64,000 nt of DNA from Typha latifolia (Eukaryota > Streptophyta > Magnoliopsida > Poales > Typhaceae): positions 6,313,501 through 6,377,500 of the forward strand of contig CM034102.1 in NCBI GenBank assembly GCA_019914945.1, written 5' to 3'. The notes below the pieces were generated by a model, which saw only the letters and a list, made by a program, of their open reading frames with translations, made no database searches and was not told the origin of the DNA. The translations under genes were made by a program, and so were the position numbers. Below are positions 44,701 through 54,508 of the stretch, in pieces; the stretch's first letter is position 1; every line of letters starts with the position of its first letter.

Positions 44701-45078
44701 ACCAGATCGACTAATTAGCGCCCTTTTGCAAAGATTTCACAACAGTCACACATCTAATCACGGATATTAGCTGATCAACAGATTCGCCCAGCATACTTAG
44801 TAAACAAATCGAAGATTCGAGTAGAAGTAACGTAGGCAAGATATGGTGAGTTACCACTCCAGAGGCGCTGAAGGTCGAGATGGTCAGCTTCTGGTCATAG
44901 CTGTAGTCCTTCGTAAGCAGATCTGAACCCAAACAGAAAGCAAGAAAAATTAGCAAAAAAACTTATAAAAATTAGAAGGAAAAGAAAAGGTTTCGATTTG
45001 GCGAGCATAGATTCGATTGGAGATCATACCTTTGGATTTCTTGCCAATATCGGAGAACAACCCCGGTCCCTTCATCAT
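35732..45078 (-). CDS. VDAC: voltage-dependent anion channel (mitochondrial outer-membrane porin)
   Basis: Six exons on the minus strand: 45078-45030, 44922-44855, 36729-36619, 36536-36450, 36362-36154 and 36038-35732. All introns are GT-AG and the phases match. The joined frame is 276 residues, the usual length of plant VDAC. It starts MMKGPGLFSDIGKKSKD (N-terminal helix, where VKGPGLYSDIGKKA is common), includes LKKGGLYSLDVGSQYKYKN and KVDTNSN, and ends SGEFDTKALDKSPKFGLALALKP, the eukaryotic porin signature with its C-terminal strand. The family forms a 19-strand beta barrel that passes ATP, ADP and small anions across the outer mitochondrial membrane. The first ATG (45078) fits the family; a second ATG follows at 45075. 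Introns are about 107, 8125, 82, 87 and 115 bp. The long second intron holds several DNA transposons, yet the coding frame is intact, so the gene is probably active. Which isoform it is cannot be told by eye. Confidence 0.96.
37778..38599. mobile_element. GGTTCC-ended MITE (R2 copy 1) in VDAC intron 2
   Basis: The ends are inverted: AAAGGTTCCAAGTATCGG at the left and, inverted, CATGGTTCCTAGTTTCGG at the right, followed inward by GGGATCGG/CGGCCGATC words. ATTATTAT lies on both sides (37770-37777 and 38600-38607), an 8-bp duplication, though of simple sequence. The interior is AT-rich then a long CTCTCT tract (38050-38460). No transposase. Related ends occur at 39571 and 43225. Confidence 0.7.
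39571..39720. mobile_element. R2-family end fragment in VDAC intron 2
   Basis: CCAAGGTTCTAAATATCAGAATTGGGGAT matches the left end of the element at 37778 in its first about 30 bases, followed by the same AT-rich type of interior. No matching right end was found before the next element at 40239, so this copy is truncated. Confidence 0.5.
40239..41000. mobile_element. non-autonomous hAT-like element, 8-bp duplication, in VDAC intron 2
   Basis: GCCTCTAT flanks both sides (40231-40238 and 41001-41008). The ends are inverted and degenerate: CAAGAATGGCTATGTCGGTAG at the left and, inverted, TAATGATGGTCCTGCCGGTGG at the right. The subterminal regions are rich in GGCACATG/CATGTGCC words in both orientations. 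762 bp with no coding capacity. The 8-bp duplication points to hAT. Confidence 0.75.
42395..43225. mobile_element. R2-family element (copy 3) in VDAC intron 2
   Basis: The right end, inverted, reads CAAGGTTTTGAAATTTGGAATTGGGAT, matching the left ends at 37778 and 39571. The left end (CAATTAATTGGTATCGGATGG) is a diverged version. CGGCCAATACC and GCCGATCC words sit inside each end, and the interior is CT/TTC-rich (42690-43020), like copy 1. No target duplication is evident. Confidence 0.55.
43200..43511. repeat. 155-bp tandem duplication in VDAC intron 2
   Basis: 43200-43356 and 43357-43511 are near-identical (both start AATTCCAAATTTCA and contain GAGGCTATAG, GCAAACTAGAAGTTGGGAGA, CCTTTTGTCCTC and TACTTCTAAAGATC). 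The duplication includes the last about 20 bases of the R2 element end, so it happened after that element inserted. Confidence 0.85.
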
Positions 45079-45803
45079 TCTTGTCGAGAGAGAGAGAGAG
45101 AGAGGTGGGATTAAAACTGGAAGAAAGAAATGCGAGTCGAGAGGAGAGAGTTCGCTTTGATATTTCTATTTCCTCTTTGCGGGATTCGAACTTGGTGGGG
45201 ATGATGGAATTGGACGGTCCGATCTTTTTTTTTGTAAATAAATAAAATAAAAATAATAAGAAGCAAACAAGTGGGAGAGGATCCAATAAAGGGATGGATG
45301 TAGGAATTCGCTGAATGTAGGATATTTGACAGCTTATTATTGGCTGCAGGATAGTACGTTTGACCCGGAAATGGGTGATGGGAACATACCTGGTGTCATC
45401 TTGTGAAATATTATAAGTATTCATTTGAGTTGGTGATTAGTAGTTCTACGTATGATTGATTAGAATTATTAAAATAGAGAAGGAATTAAAATTAAGAAAG
45501 GAAAGACAAGGCAATGGTTGGCCGTCTCTTGATGGTTGGGCTGTGGACCATTCAATAGTTTTACTTGACGGGAGACCGCAGTGCCAAGAAGGTGGGGAAC
45601 TTGATGATGGCTTTATTTAATGGTGAACTTTGCTACCACAAAGCTGGGGATTCGAGTAGAAACAAATTATAGACGGTGTTAAAAAGAATTTCTCGTATCC
45701 TAATTACCACACGATTCAAGCGGAGATACAGCAATTGGCGCGATGGCGAAAATTGGACAGCCCATTTGAATCTTAGAATTTGGAGAGCACCGTAAGTCAT
45801 GCA
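45079..45803. other. VDAC leader and upstream region
   Basis: The 5' leader next to the ATG is CT-rich on the coding strand (GAGAGAGAG at 45087-45105 on the plus strand). No unambiguous TATA box was found within 300 bp. Nothing else is recognised up to the MITE at 45804. Confidence 0.5.
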
Positions 45804-46152
45804 TAGGGGCGAAAACGAATCAGATAGTGCTCAATTCATATTCGGATCTATATTTTTAGTTGGATTCGAATACAGATATTTGAAGGATAGCAAAATTTAA
45901 AACCATATCCTAACTAAATGGATACAGATAATTTTTGGATAGAAGTTCGAATCTAAACGGATATTGATTGAATTTAAAATAATTATAATATTTTTATTTA
46001 GATATAATTAATACAAAATTATTAAGAGTTTTATAACAAATAATTTTTTTGTATGTCAAATATATAAAATTAGAGAAATTAATCACTATAAATAATATAT
46101 AACGTATTATTAATAATAATATTAATATTTACTATTTAAATAAGCAACTAAA
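45804..46152 (+). mobile_element. truncated copy of the TAGGGGTGAAAA hAT MITE
   Basis: Starts TAGGGGCGAAAACGAATC and follows the MITE at 23773-24323 nearly base for base for about 345 bp (GATAGCAAAATTTAAAACCA, TTAAGAGTTTTA, TTACTATTTAAATAAGCA). It stops before the right-hand inverted repeat. The right part was lost or replaced, so no target duplication can be tested. Confidence 0.85.
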
Positions 46153-46689
46153 AAAATTTGAGTGAAGTATATTTATTTTGGAGGGAATTATAGGTAAATG
46201 AAAGGGTGTAATTATTACTTTTATGTGACATGAAAAAAATTTATATATATTATATTTAGGAAAATTGAGTATGTGTCAAGCAAATAATACTAAAATATTA
46301 TTGTTAAATTTTATAAAACAGAAATGCAAATATCCATTATAAACTCATATTAAACATATTAGTAAATTATATTAAATAATAATTTTTTAATTTTTTTACC
46401 TATATGCACGAATATTTTTTTCAAATATTATTTTTTTTCATGAGCCATAATTAAAGAGTAGTTATTTAAGAAAGAAGAGAGATGTGGCGAGAGAAAAGAG
46501 AGAACATTGATAAGGCAACAAAATGATAGATTTAAATTATGTCAATGATAAAATTAGAATTAATTTAAATTTATATTTAAATTTTTATTTTATTTTTATT
46601 TATTTATTAGAGACTGAACTTCATTAGAAAAAAACATTATAAAAGTATTTGGTTACTTCTCAAAACAACTAGGGGCTTAAGAGTTAAAT

Positions 46690-46919
46690 TTAATTTTGTT
46701 TCTATATAAATATTTAAGCATTTTACTTTCAAAGGATCTAAAAATAGTGTATTGAAATAAAAGTAAAAAAAATTATAAAGAAAGATTGTCTTCTCTAAAA
46801 TACTACAACACATTTCTCTGTTCTTGCTTCTGCATTGTCTTTACTTTAAGATTTACCTCACTTTGAGAAGATGGAGTGTAGGGTGGACTAGCAAGCTAAT
46901 CAAAAAGGTTCTATGACAA
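46690..46919 (+). repeat. 5' LTR (3' half) of the pol-less element
   Basis: Aligns to 54300-54505 of the 3' LTR, including the TATA-like TCTATATAAA at about 46702 and the final CTATGACAA. It is cut at the right by the minus-strand LTR. Upstream of 46690 the similarity fades, so the left half is deleted or very diverged. Confidence 0.65.
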
Positions 46920-47251
46920 TTAGGCACGACGCGACCGGCCACACTGTGGTTGGCCTCGTGCCCATGCAAGCTGCGCATGCAGCTTGCGTGGTGAGGGTGC
47001 CACGCGCCCATTGTCGTTGTCGCAACCAACGGGCTACGGCCAACTGGCCACGGCGGGCCCCAGCGCTACCGCAACCCCCCTCCATCGCCACCTCTCTCTC
47101 TCTTTAAATCTCTCTCTCTATCAATCTATCTATCTATCTATCTATCTCTCTCGGTCTCTCTCTCACTCCACTCTCTCTCCACCCTCTTTCACACTCCTCA
47201 TTGCCGACGTCGGCCCGCCGCCACCTTCCCGAAGCTGCCGCGGCCGGTGAG

Positions 47252-47329
<78 letters not shown>

Positions 47330-47617
47330 CCAGAGCTCGAGCCTCGTCGAGCCAACACCGCCAGCCAACACGGGGGTGCCCTCCCCACCGGCCCGGGTCC
47401 GCAAGCTCCTCCCTCACCTCCACTCCTTCTTCTCTTCCTCTTCTCTTCTTCTTCTTCGTTTTCTTCTTCTTCTTCTTCTTCTTTCTTCTTTCTTCTTCTT
47501 TCTTATTTCTTCTTCCGTTCTCCTTTCTTTTCCCTAAGCTCCCCTTCTCTCTTCTTCTTCTCCTTCTCCTTCTCCTCCCTTTTTCTTCTTCTTCTTCTTC
47601 TTCTTCTTCTTCTTCTT

Positions 47618-47648
<31 letters not shown>

Positions 47649-50466
47649 TTTCTTCTTCCGTTCTCCTTTCTTTTCCCTAAGCTCTCCTTCTCTCTTCTTC
47701 TTCTCCTTCTCCTCCCTTCTTCTCCTTCTTCTCCCTTCTTCTTCTTCTTCTTCTTCTTCTCCTCCTCATCCTCCTCCTACTCCTCCTCCTCCTACTCCTC
47801 TTCTTCTGCTTTCTTCCTTTTTCTTCTTCCTCCTCGGCTTTTACTCATTTCTTTTTCTGCACAATGTTGGGCTCGGCCCAGCACTAGTGACATTATTTTA
47901 TTATCTACTCTATTTTATATTTATTTATTTATTTAATTAGGTATTACTTCCTTAATTAATGTAGATAAATTATTTAGGCATTAATTATTTTAATAATAAT
48001 ATATATTCTTCAACATAATGATTATTAATTATAATTAGTATAATTAAGGATTAACTAGGTTATAAAATATTATTCATAAATATAGATAATACTTATTTTG
48101 ATGTAACTATGTATTTATATTTCTATTAGATTAATCGATAGTGTTGTAAATTATAATTATTAGATTTAAGTACTGATATTCATAATATATGCAATTTAAG
48201 TAATCTCAATAATTTATTATATACTATCGTGTGTAGAATAAGATACTAGTCTTATTAATTAATTAATTAATTATTTTACATAATTAAGTAAATACTATAT
48301 AATTTCTAACTAATCAAAATAGACTAAGAAATATAAATTTATTATAAATAGATCTTATCTATACTTATATCCCATTTATAATTGTTTAGCTTTTACTTTA
48401 TAATTATCTATTTAGAATATTAAATAAAAAGAAACGAACCTTTCTCCGTATATTATAACTAGCATTTTATAATAATAGTATGTCATAATATTTGAAAATA
48501 CCTATAATGTGAATCTAGTTATGCACAAAGTAGAAGAAGTGATTTTAAACCAAATAAACATTTATATTCTACTTGAATTAATTTTAATTGGATAAACGAC
48601 TAATTAATATTACTTGAATATTTTCAGATCCCGAACCCCCTTATTTGAGACCCCATGGACCTTGCTAGCGATGAGTGTCACTCGGTTATCTGACGGACGT
48701 GAGAGATGCATGGTTGGTGTCTTCTGATTAGACTGCGAGTAGTCTTATCCTATAGACGCTTTTCTCAAATTATGTTATATTATATATTATATACGTGCAT
48801 GTTTTGGCCTCCAACATGATTATATGATTTTATCTAGAGATGATTACAATCGAGCATATTTTATTATATATTTGATTATGCAGATCTAGAATATGAGTAC
48901 ATTGGTGATATATATAGAGATGATTAGAGACGATTCTACTGTTATGATTGTATACCTTGTTGATCTATAACATAAGTATGCATGTAATAGATTAGCATGA
49001 GTATACATATGTTGACGATATAGTTGGAGACTACATTGCATCATTTTCTCTTGATTCCTATTCCACCTAAATTCTTGTTATGCATTGACTTATTATCGTA
49101 CTGGATATACGCATATGGTCTGTCATTTAGAAGCAAAATATAAAATATGATTGATAGGGTAGTTGATAAAAAGTGTGAGGATACCCGAGTGGGCGCAAGG
49201 GTTAGGACGCGCTTGGTGGATGATTGATCGCTCGACATAGTCGTGATCCTGTTGGCCTTATGTCCGAGGTCGTTAATCTGTGTGCGCAGCAGACATTCGG
49301 ACACATGCCGTTCGTTAGGGCATATGTGGCAAGTTATCCTCACGAGATTTCTATCAACTAGAAGGGTGCCCGGTCTGGATGGATGTTGATACCTTAGCGG
49401 GTGGCGAAGTATGGTTATATTTGAGATACTCTTACGGGTGGTGGAGTATGCTCTAAGCCTCCGGGCATGATGTTGAGACCGGGTACCGGGTGTTGACTGT
49501 GCACAGTGGTCTAGTATGATGATATGATACTGAGATATCGGTGATGATTGTGATGTTGAGAAATGCATGTGAATTTATTATCATTTGGTTACTTGATTAT
49601 CGAGTGATCAATATGCATCATATATGGTTGTATTTGATATCATAGTATGGTCATGGTTGGCATGCATCATTTGTCATATTAGAGAGAGAGTTATGATGAT
49701 GATATGACTTAGATATTTATTTATATATTGTCGAGGATTATATATTTTATTAGTTATGACATGATATGTTATCTATTTTTCATTTATGTATTATTGATGA
49801 ACATTCACATACTCATTCATAGCATGATACTCTTTCGATTCATATTATTCCAGCACATGATTTACTCTCTATTTGGCATCACTAATTCGGGGTAAGGTAT
49901 ATTCACTAAGAATTTTGCTCATGACTCTTTTTATTTCTTTTTTAACCATCTCAGATATGTGGTATATGATAGCAACTTGAGATATCTTGAGAAGATATTT
50001 TAGAACGATGATGAGATGAGCTATAGATGCGAGACGGTATAGATAATAATTTAACCAGATATTAAGTTGTACCAGTATTTGATATTTGTATTCTTTTGTA
50101 TTAGACAATGATTTGGATATTACAAGTCGAATCATAGTGTACTATTATATGAATTATTTTAGTTGTACCTTCATGGTTTGTTGTGGCCCGTGTGAATCCT
50201 GCCAGATTATGTAGTGGTTTAATGTATATTATTATGGACTGAGATATTCATGTGTTAACAGGTTTATTTAGTTAATAGTATAATTTATTTGGTGATGGAT
50301 TATGTGATCATGGATAGATTAGCAGTTTTTATTTGATGATGTTATGATTATATGTGCGCATGAGACTATCTGTGCGTGACGGGCCCCGCCCAACCTGTCG
50401 CGTGCGCCGCACGTGCCGCGTGGGCGCATGTGCGTGCACGTGCTCGTGCCGGGTGGGAGCGTTACA
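46911..50466 (-). mobile_element. large solo LTR on the minus strand
   Basis: Read on the minus strand it starts TGTAACGCTCCC at 50466 and shares the GGGCGGGGC block, the tandem ATACYC-type units, the GGTCGGGATC-like block near 48630 and the TGGGC(T)..CAGCAC block (near 47875) with the LTR at 7272-12100. It ends near TGTCATAG (46911-46918). The flank on the right is ACGTT, and no clear copy is on the left. The long CT and CTT tracts (47237-47870) enlarge it to about 3.5 kb. No coding region. Confidence 0.65.
47237..47870 (+). repeat. CT, CTT and CTC microsatellite block
   Basis: A (CT)n run of about 90 bp (47237-47326) is followed after 100 bp by imperfect (CTT)n and (CTC)n tracts (47430-47830). 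These sit inside the large LTR, at the same relative place where the plus-strand LTR copies have GA/GAA tracts. Long open frames here are only the result of simple sequence. Confidence 0.95.
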
Positions 50467-50518
50467 ACGTTAGTGTTGAAGATGACATGTAAGTTGTGAA
50501 AGAGAGCTTCGAGCTATC

Positions 50519-51240
50519 ATGGGCACCTTCAAAACCCAATTTCGCATGCTCAAAGTGAAGCTTAATCAGGGAAATAAAAAGTATGTTGTGGCTGAGGCAA
50601 TTCTCTTACAAGAGCAATAGTTGAGCATCAACGAAGTAGTCAACGGACTAAAAGCTATTATGCATGGTGGTGCTCTCATGAAGGAGACACCCAAAGAGCA
50701 AGTTATTGAGGCATCTTACTTGGAAGTATTGTATTCCAACATTAATGAGGAGGTCGATAAGATCGAGGTGATGGTTGCCCTCCTCGAGTGAGTTGTTGCG
50801 CATAAGGTTATGCTTGTGAAGAAGGCACCTCACAAGAGAGTTGCTGAGGCATCTTACTTGAAGAAGCTACAATCTAGAGTTAATGAGAACGTAAACAAGC
50901 CTAAGACATATGAAGGTGATCTCGTGAAGGAGGCGCTTGGTGAGCAAATTACGATGGAGACGTCTTACTTTCTACAAATCAAATAAGCTCAAGACAAGGG
51001 TTACTCTCTTTGACCAATCTACGGTGGGGTTATACTCATAAAGAATGGACCTGATGAACGAGTTACTGAGGCAATTTGCTTAGTAAAGCTGCAATCTAAA
51101 GTCAACAAGGTTGACATTTTCAAATTGACAACTACTCTCTTTGAAGAGGTTTCATTACATAAGTGTAATCTAGTAAAGAAAACACTTGATGAGCGAGTTG
51201 TGATTGAGTCAACTTGTTTGGAGGAAGTTGTTGTCCTATG
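50519..51240 (+). pseudogene. decayed tandem-repeat, coiled-coil-like frame in an LTR element
   Basis: From an ATG at 50519 (MGTFKTQFRMLKVKLNQGNKK) one frame runs about 240 codons, broken only by in-frame stops (for example 50618, 50788, 50983 and 51010). It contains five repeats starting at 50678, 50816, 50924, 51038 and 51173. The spacings of 138, 108, 114 and 135 bp are all multiples of three. Each repeat begins like VKKxPxERVxEA and continues with LxKLQSKVN. The Glu/Lys/Leu pattern suggests helices, perhaps a coiled coil. It lies where gag would be in the host LTR element, but I see no capsid motif or zinc knuckle and know of no family with this repeat. Confidence 0.65.
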
Positions 51241-51439
51241 AAAGCCACTAAAATCCTTGAGAGTTTGAAAACATGATTCAGTAGAGCTATCCAAGTGAAG
51301 GCCGCCAAGACGAAAAATGAACCATGCCATTGAGGTGAAGCTCAAATGCCAACCTAGAGCAAAAAAACTCCATAAAACAACTCTAAAGTTCGAGGAGCTG
51401 TAGAGGACCTTTGAGACACTACTGGAGATAGGCCTCACC

Positions 51440-53493
51440 TGTGACACCCAACTCTAAACACGTGCATGGCACGAGCCCACACGGCACGTGCGTAGCACCT
51501 GACCATTTGGTTAGATACTAATAATCAAATAAACCTGTAGCAACATCATAATTTTATCCACAACCTCTAAACTAAGAATAACTCAAGTCTAACTATCAAC
51601 AACATACAAATAATCCTACATGGGCCCTACATAGGCCACAACACATCATCAAGAGCTGATCACAACTATATATACACAACAGTAGTATTTACATAATTAT
51701 ACAAGTACAATGTCACCTACTAAAATATAAGATAAGGATACAGATACACTTTGAAGGATGTCCACTAGTACATTAGATAAGATAACTCATCTGACATATA
51801 ACACTAACCCCACTCTACTCCACACTTACCGGCAAGACCTCTAAGGGAGTATCTTGCTCCTCTCTTTCATCTGGGTTTTTGAAAATGAGAAAACAAGAGA
51901 GTCATGAGCTAAAGGCTCAATGAATAGACCTTACCCCAAATCAGTGATGCCAAACAGAGAGTAAATCAAGTATTTGATAATATGAATCAGAAAGAATATC
52001 ATGTCATGAATGAGTAAATGAATGTGTCATCAATAATACATAAATGAAATATAGATAACATGTCATAACTGATAAGAATACATAATCCTCGACAATAAAT
52101 AAACAGGTCACCATGTCATATGATCATCATAACTCTCTCTCAAATATGACATATGATGTATGCCGACCATGACAATGCTATGATATCAAATGCAATTATA
52201 TGCGATGTATATTGGCCACTCAATAATCATGTATGTTAGATAATAATGAAATCATATGCATTTTTTAACATCACGATCATCACCGACATCTCGGTATAAT
52301 ATCATCATACTAGACCATTGTGCATAGTCAATATCCGGTACCTGGTCTTAACATCATGTCCAAAGGCTCAGAGCATACTCCGCCACTCGCAAGAGTATCT
52401 CTAATATAACCATACCCGAGCATCCGCTAGGGTATCAACATCCATCCAGACCGGGCACCCACATAGTTGATAGAAACCTCGTGAGGATAACTCGCCACAT
52501 ATGCCCTAGCAAACGGCATGTGTTCGAATGTCTATTGCACACACAGACTAACAACCTCAGACGTAAGGCCAACAGGATCGCGACTATGTCGAGCGATCAA
52601 TCATCTCTAGGCACGCCCTAACTCTCGCGCCCACTCGGGTATCCTCATGCTTTCTATCAACTATCCTATCAATCATATTTCATGCTTTCCTTCTAAATGG
52701 CAGAGCAAATGCATATATCCAGTACGATAATAAGTCAATGCATAATAGAAATTTAGGTGGAATATGAATGAAGAGAAAATGATGCAATGTAGTCTCCAAT
52801 AGTATCGTCAACACATGCATACTCATGCTAATCTATTAAATGCATACTCATGCTATAGATCAACTCGGTAAACAATCATAACAGTAGAATCATCTCTAAT
52901 CATCTCTATATATCACCAATGTATTCATATCCCAAATCAGCATAATCGAATGCATGATAAAATATGCTCGACTATAATCATCTCTAGATAAAATCATATA
53001 ATCATGCTAGAGGCCAAAACATGCATGTACATAAATATATAATATAACCTAATTTGAGAAAGGCGTCTAAGGGATAAGACTACTCACACCACTGCAAATA
53101 CCAAACCACCACTCGTTCACGCTGCAACGATAACGATCAAGCCTCAATAGCTAAGTCCACGGGATCCTGAACAGGGGGGTCGGGATCGGCGTTAGTGGAT
53201 GTGGCGGCGGCAGCGGGTAAAGAGAGAGAAGGGGTGTTAGAGAGAGAGAGAGAGAGAGGAAGAGAGGAAGATGAGAATGAATCCGAGAGAGAGAGAGAGA
53301 GAGAGAGAGAAACAGTGGGGAGGGGGCTGCGGCGGCGACGGCAGGGGCCCACCGCGCTAGCTGGCTCGGCCAGGTTGGCCGGGCCGGTGCTTGGGGCGCG
53401 TGGCGCCCATCTCCACTGCCACTGCATGGCACGAGCTGTCATGCCATGCAGTGCATATTTTATTCTTTTTTAACTTGGGCTTGGGTTATTACA
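51440..53493 (+). mobile_element. solo LTR, perfect 5-bp duplication
   Basis: Begins TGTGACACCC and ends GGGTTATTACA, flanked by TCACC at 51435-51439 and 53494-53498. Length 2054 bp. It is homologous along its length to 7475-10065 and shares the middle part with the large minus-strand LTR at 46911-50466. It has a GA tract at 53215-53312 near its 3' end. No gag or pol, so it was formed by LTR-LTR recombination after insertion into the pol-less element. Confidence 0.92.
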
Positions 53494-53956
53494 TCACCCA
53501 TCCATCAAAGGAGTCACAGAGGCAACAATGCGAGACCAAAAAATATTCAAACTTGCCACAGAGGGTAAGACTAGATATATTTGGATCAGTAGAGGGTTGA
53601 TCTTGCAAATGGCCCATTGTCATTCATTCCTAGGAAGATGACTTGTAAAGAAATCTCTGAAGGGGTACTATGATGTCAGTAGGGCACGACATCGACGGCA
53701 ACAATAGATGAAGGTACTGTTGGAAATAGAAGATCGATAGTATAACGAAATGATGCACTATAACTTGTTTGAACAAAGACTGGAGCGACAACCACTTATG
53801 GCACCTATCCTTGAGGCAACAAGGCCATGTAGTGGCTTAGGAATTGCATGGTTTCCTTAAGAGTATGGGGAAGAAATAATCTTACAGAGGTGCTCTTTAA
53901 AGGCATCTTAATTACGAGCATGTGGCTAAAAGATTCGTGTATTAGGTGGGGGAGAA

Positions 53957-54508
53957 TGTCATGCCTTATTAAAATTTTGATCGAAATTAAAGTGTCAAGG
54001 GAGTCCAAGTGACTAAGCGATGTTGCAGCTAGACTTAATGGATACTATAATAAATAGATAAGATTAATATTTATCCACTATTGTATTATTAAATGGATAA
54101 ATGATACCCATTTTTGTTGACTTTGTGAGAAGTCAAAGCCTCACTTGTAATCATATCCAATTAGGAAAGATATTTATGAGTTTTAGTCTTATCTCTAGCC
54201 TCTTAAATATCTAGAGAAAATATTTATGAGTCTTAGTCTTTATCTCTAGATTCCTAATTATTTAGATAATATATTAAAAACTTTAATAGCTAAGTTTCTT
54301 TTTGCCTCTATATAAAGGGTTAAGAACTTTAATTGTAAAGGTTCTAAAGATAGTGTGTTAAAATAAAAGTGAGAACTTCACAAAGAAATGTTGTCTTCTT
54401 TTCTTACTTCTATGCTACCTTTATTTTAAGGTTTATTTCACATTGCCAAGAAAGTGTTGTGTCGCGTGGACTAGCAAACCAGTAAAGAAAATTAAATCTG
54501 TGACAACA
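53957..54508 (+). repeat. 3' LTR of the pol-less element
   Basis: Starts TGTCATGCC directly after the purine tract GGTGGGGGAGAA and ends GTGACAACA. Contains a TATA-like CTATATAAAGGG at about 54317. The right flank is TACCT. Confidence 0.75.

Larger units (their letters stand above)
46690..54508 (+). mobile_element. pol-less LTR element (TGTCATGCC type) hosting two inserted LTRs
   Basis: Its two LTRs are recognised by a shared end: 46690-46919 and 54300-54508 match (CTATATAAA, AAGGATCTAAAAATAGTG-like, GACTAGCAA near the end, then TGACAA). The 3' LTR is complete, 53957-54508 (TGTCATGCC to GTGACAACA), and follows a purine tract GGTGGGGGAGAA (53945-53956). Without the insertions 46911-50466 and 51440-53493 the internal part is about 1.4 kb. 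It has a repeat-protein frame (50519-51240) but no RT or integrase that I can see. The 5' half of the left LTR is not recognisable. Confidence 0.65.

Noticed and set aside
44972..45424. A 150-codon minus-strand frame upstream of and over VDAC exon 1
   Set aside because: It overlaps the VDAC start in another frame and includes leader and CT-rich sequence; the VDAC frame is clearly the real one.
45804..46152. Considered as a separate MITE family
   Set aside because: It follows the 23773-24323 MITE closely for about 345 bp, so it is a truncated member of the same family.
47134..47680. Long frames (84-159 codons) of Ser-Leu or Arg-Glu repeats
   Set aside because: Pure translations of (CT)n and (CTT)n microsatellites within the minus-strand LTR.
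49041..49568. A 175-codon minus-strand frame
   Set aside because: It lies wholly inside a solo LTR and matches parts of other LTR copies that do not keep the frame. No motif recognised.
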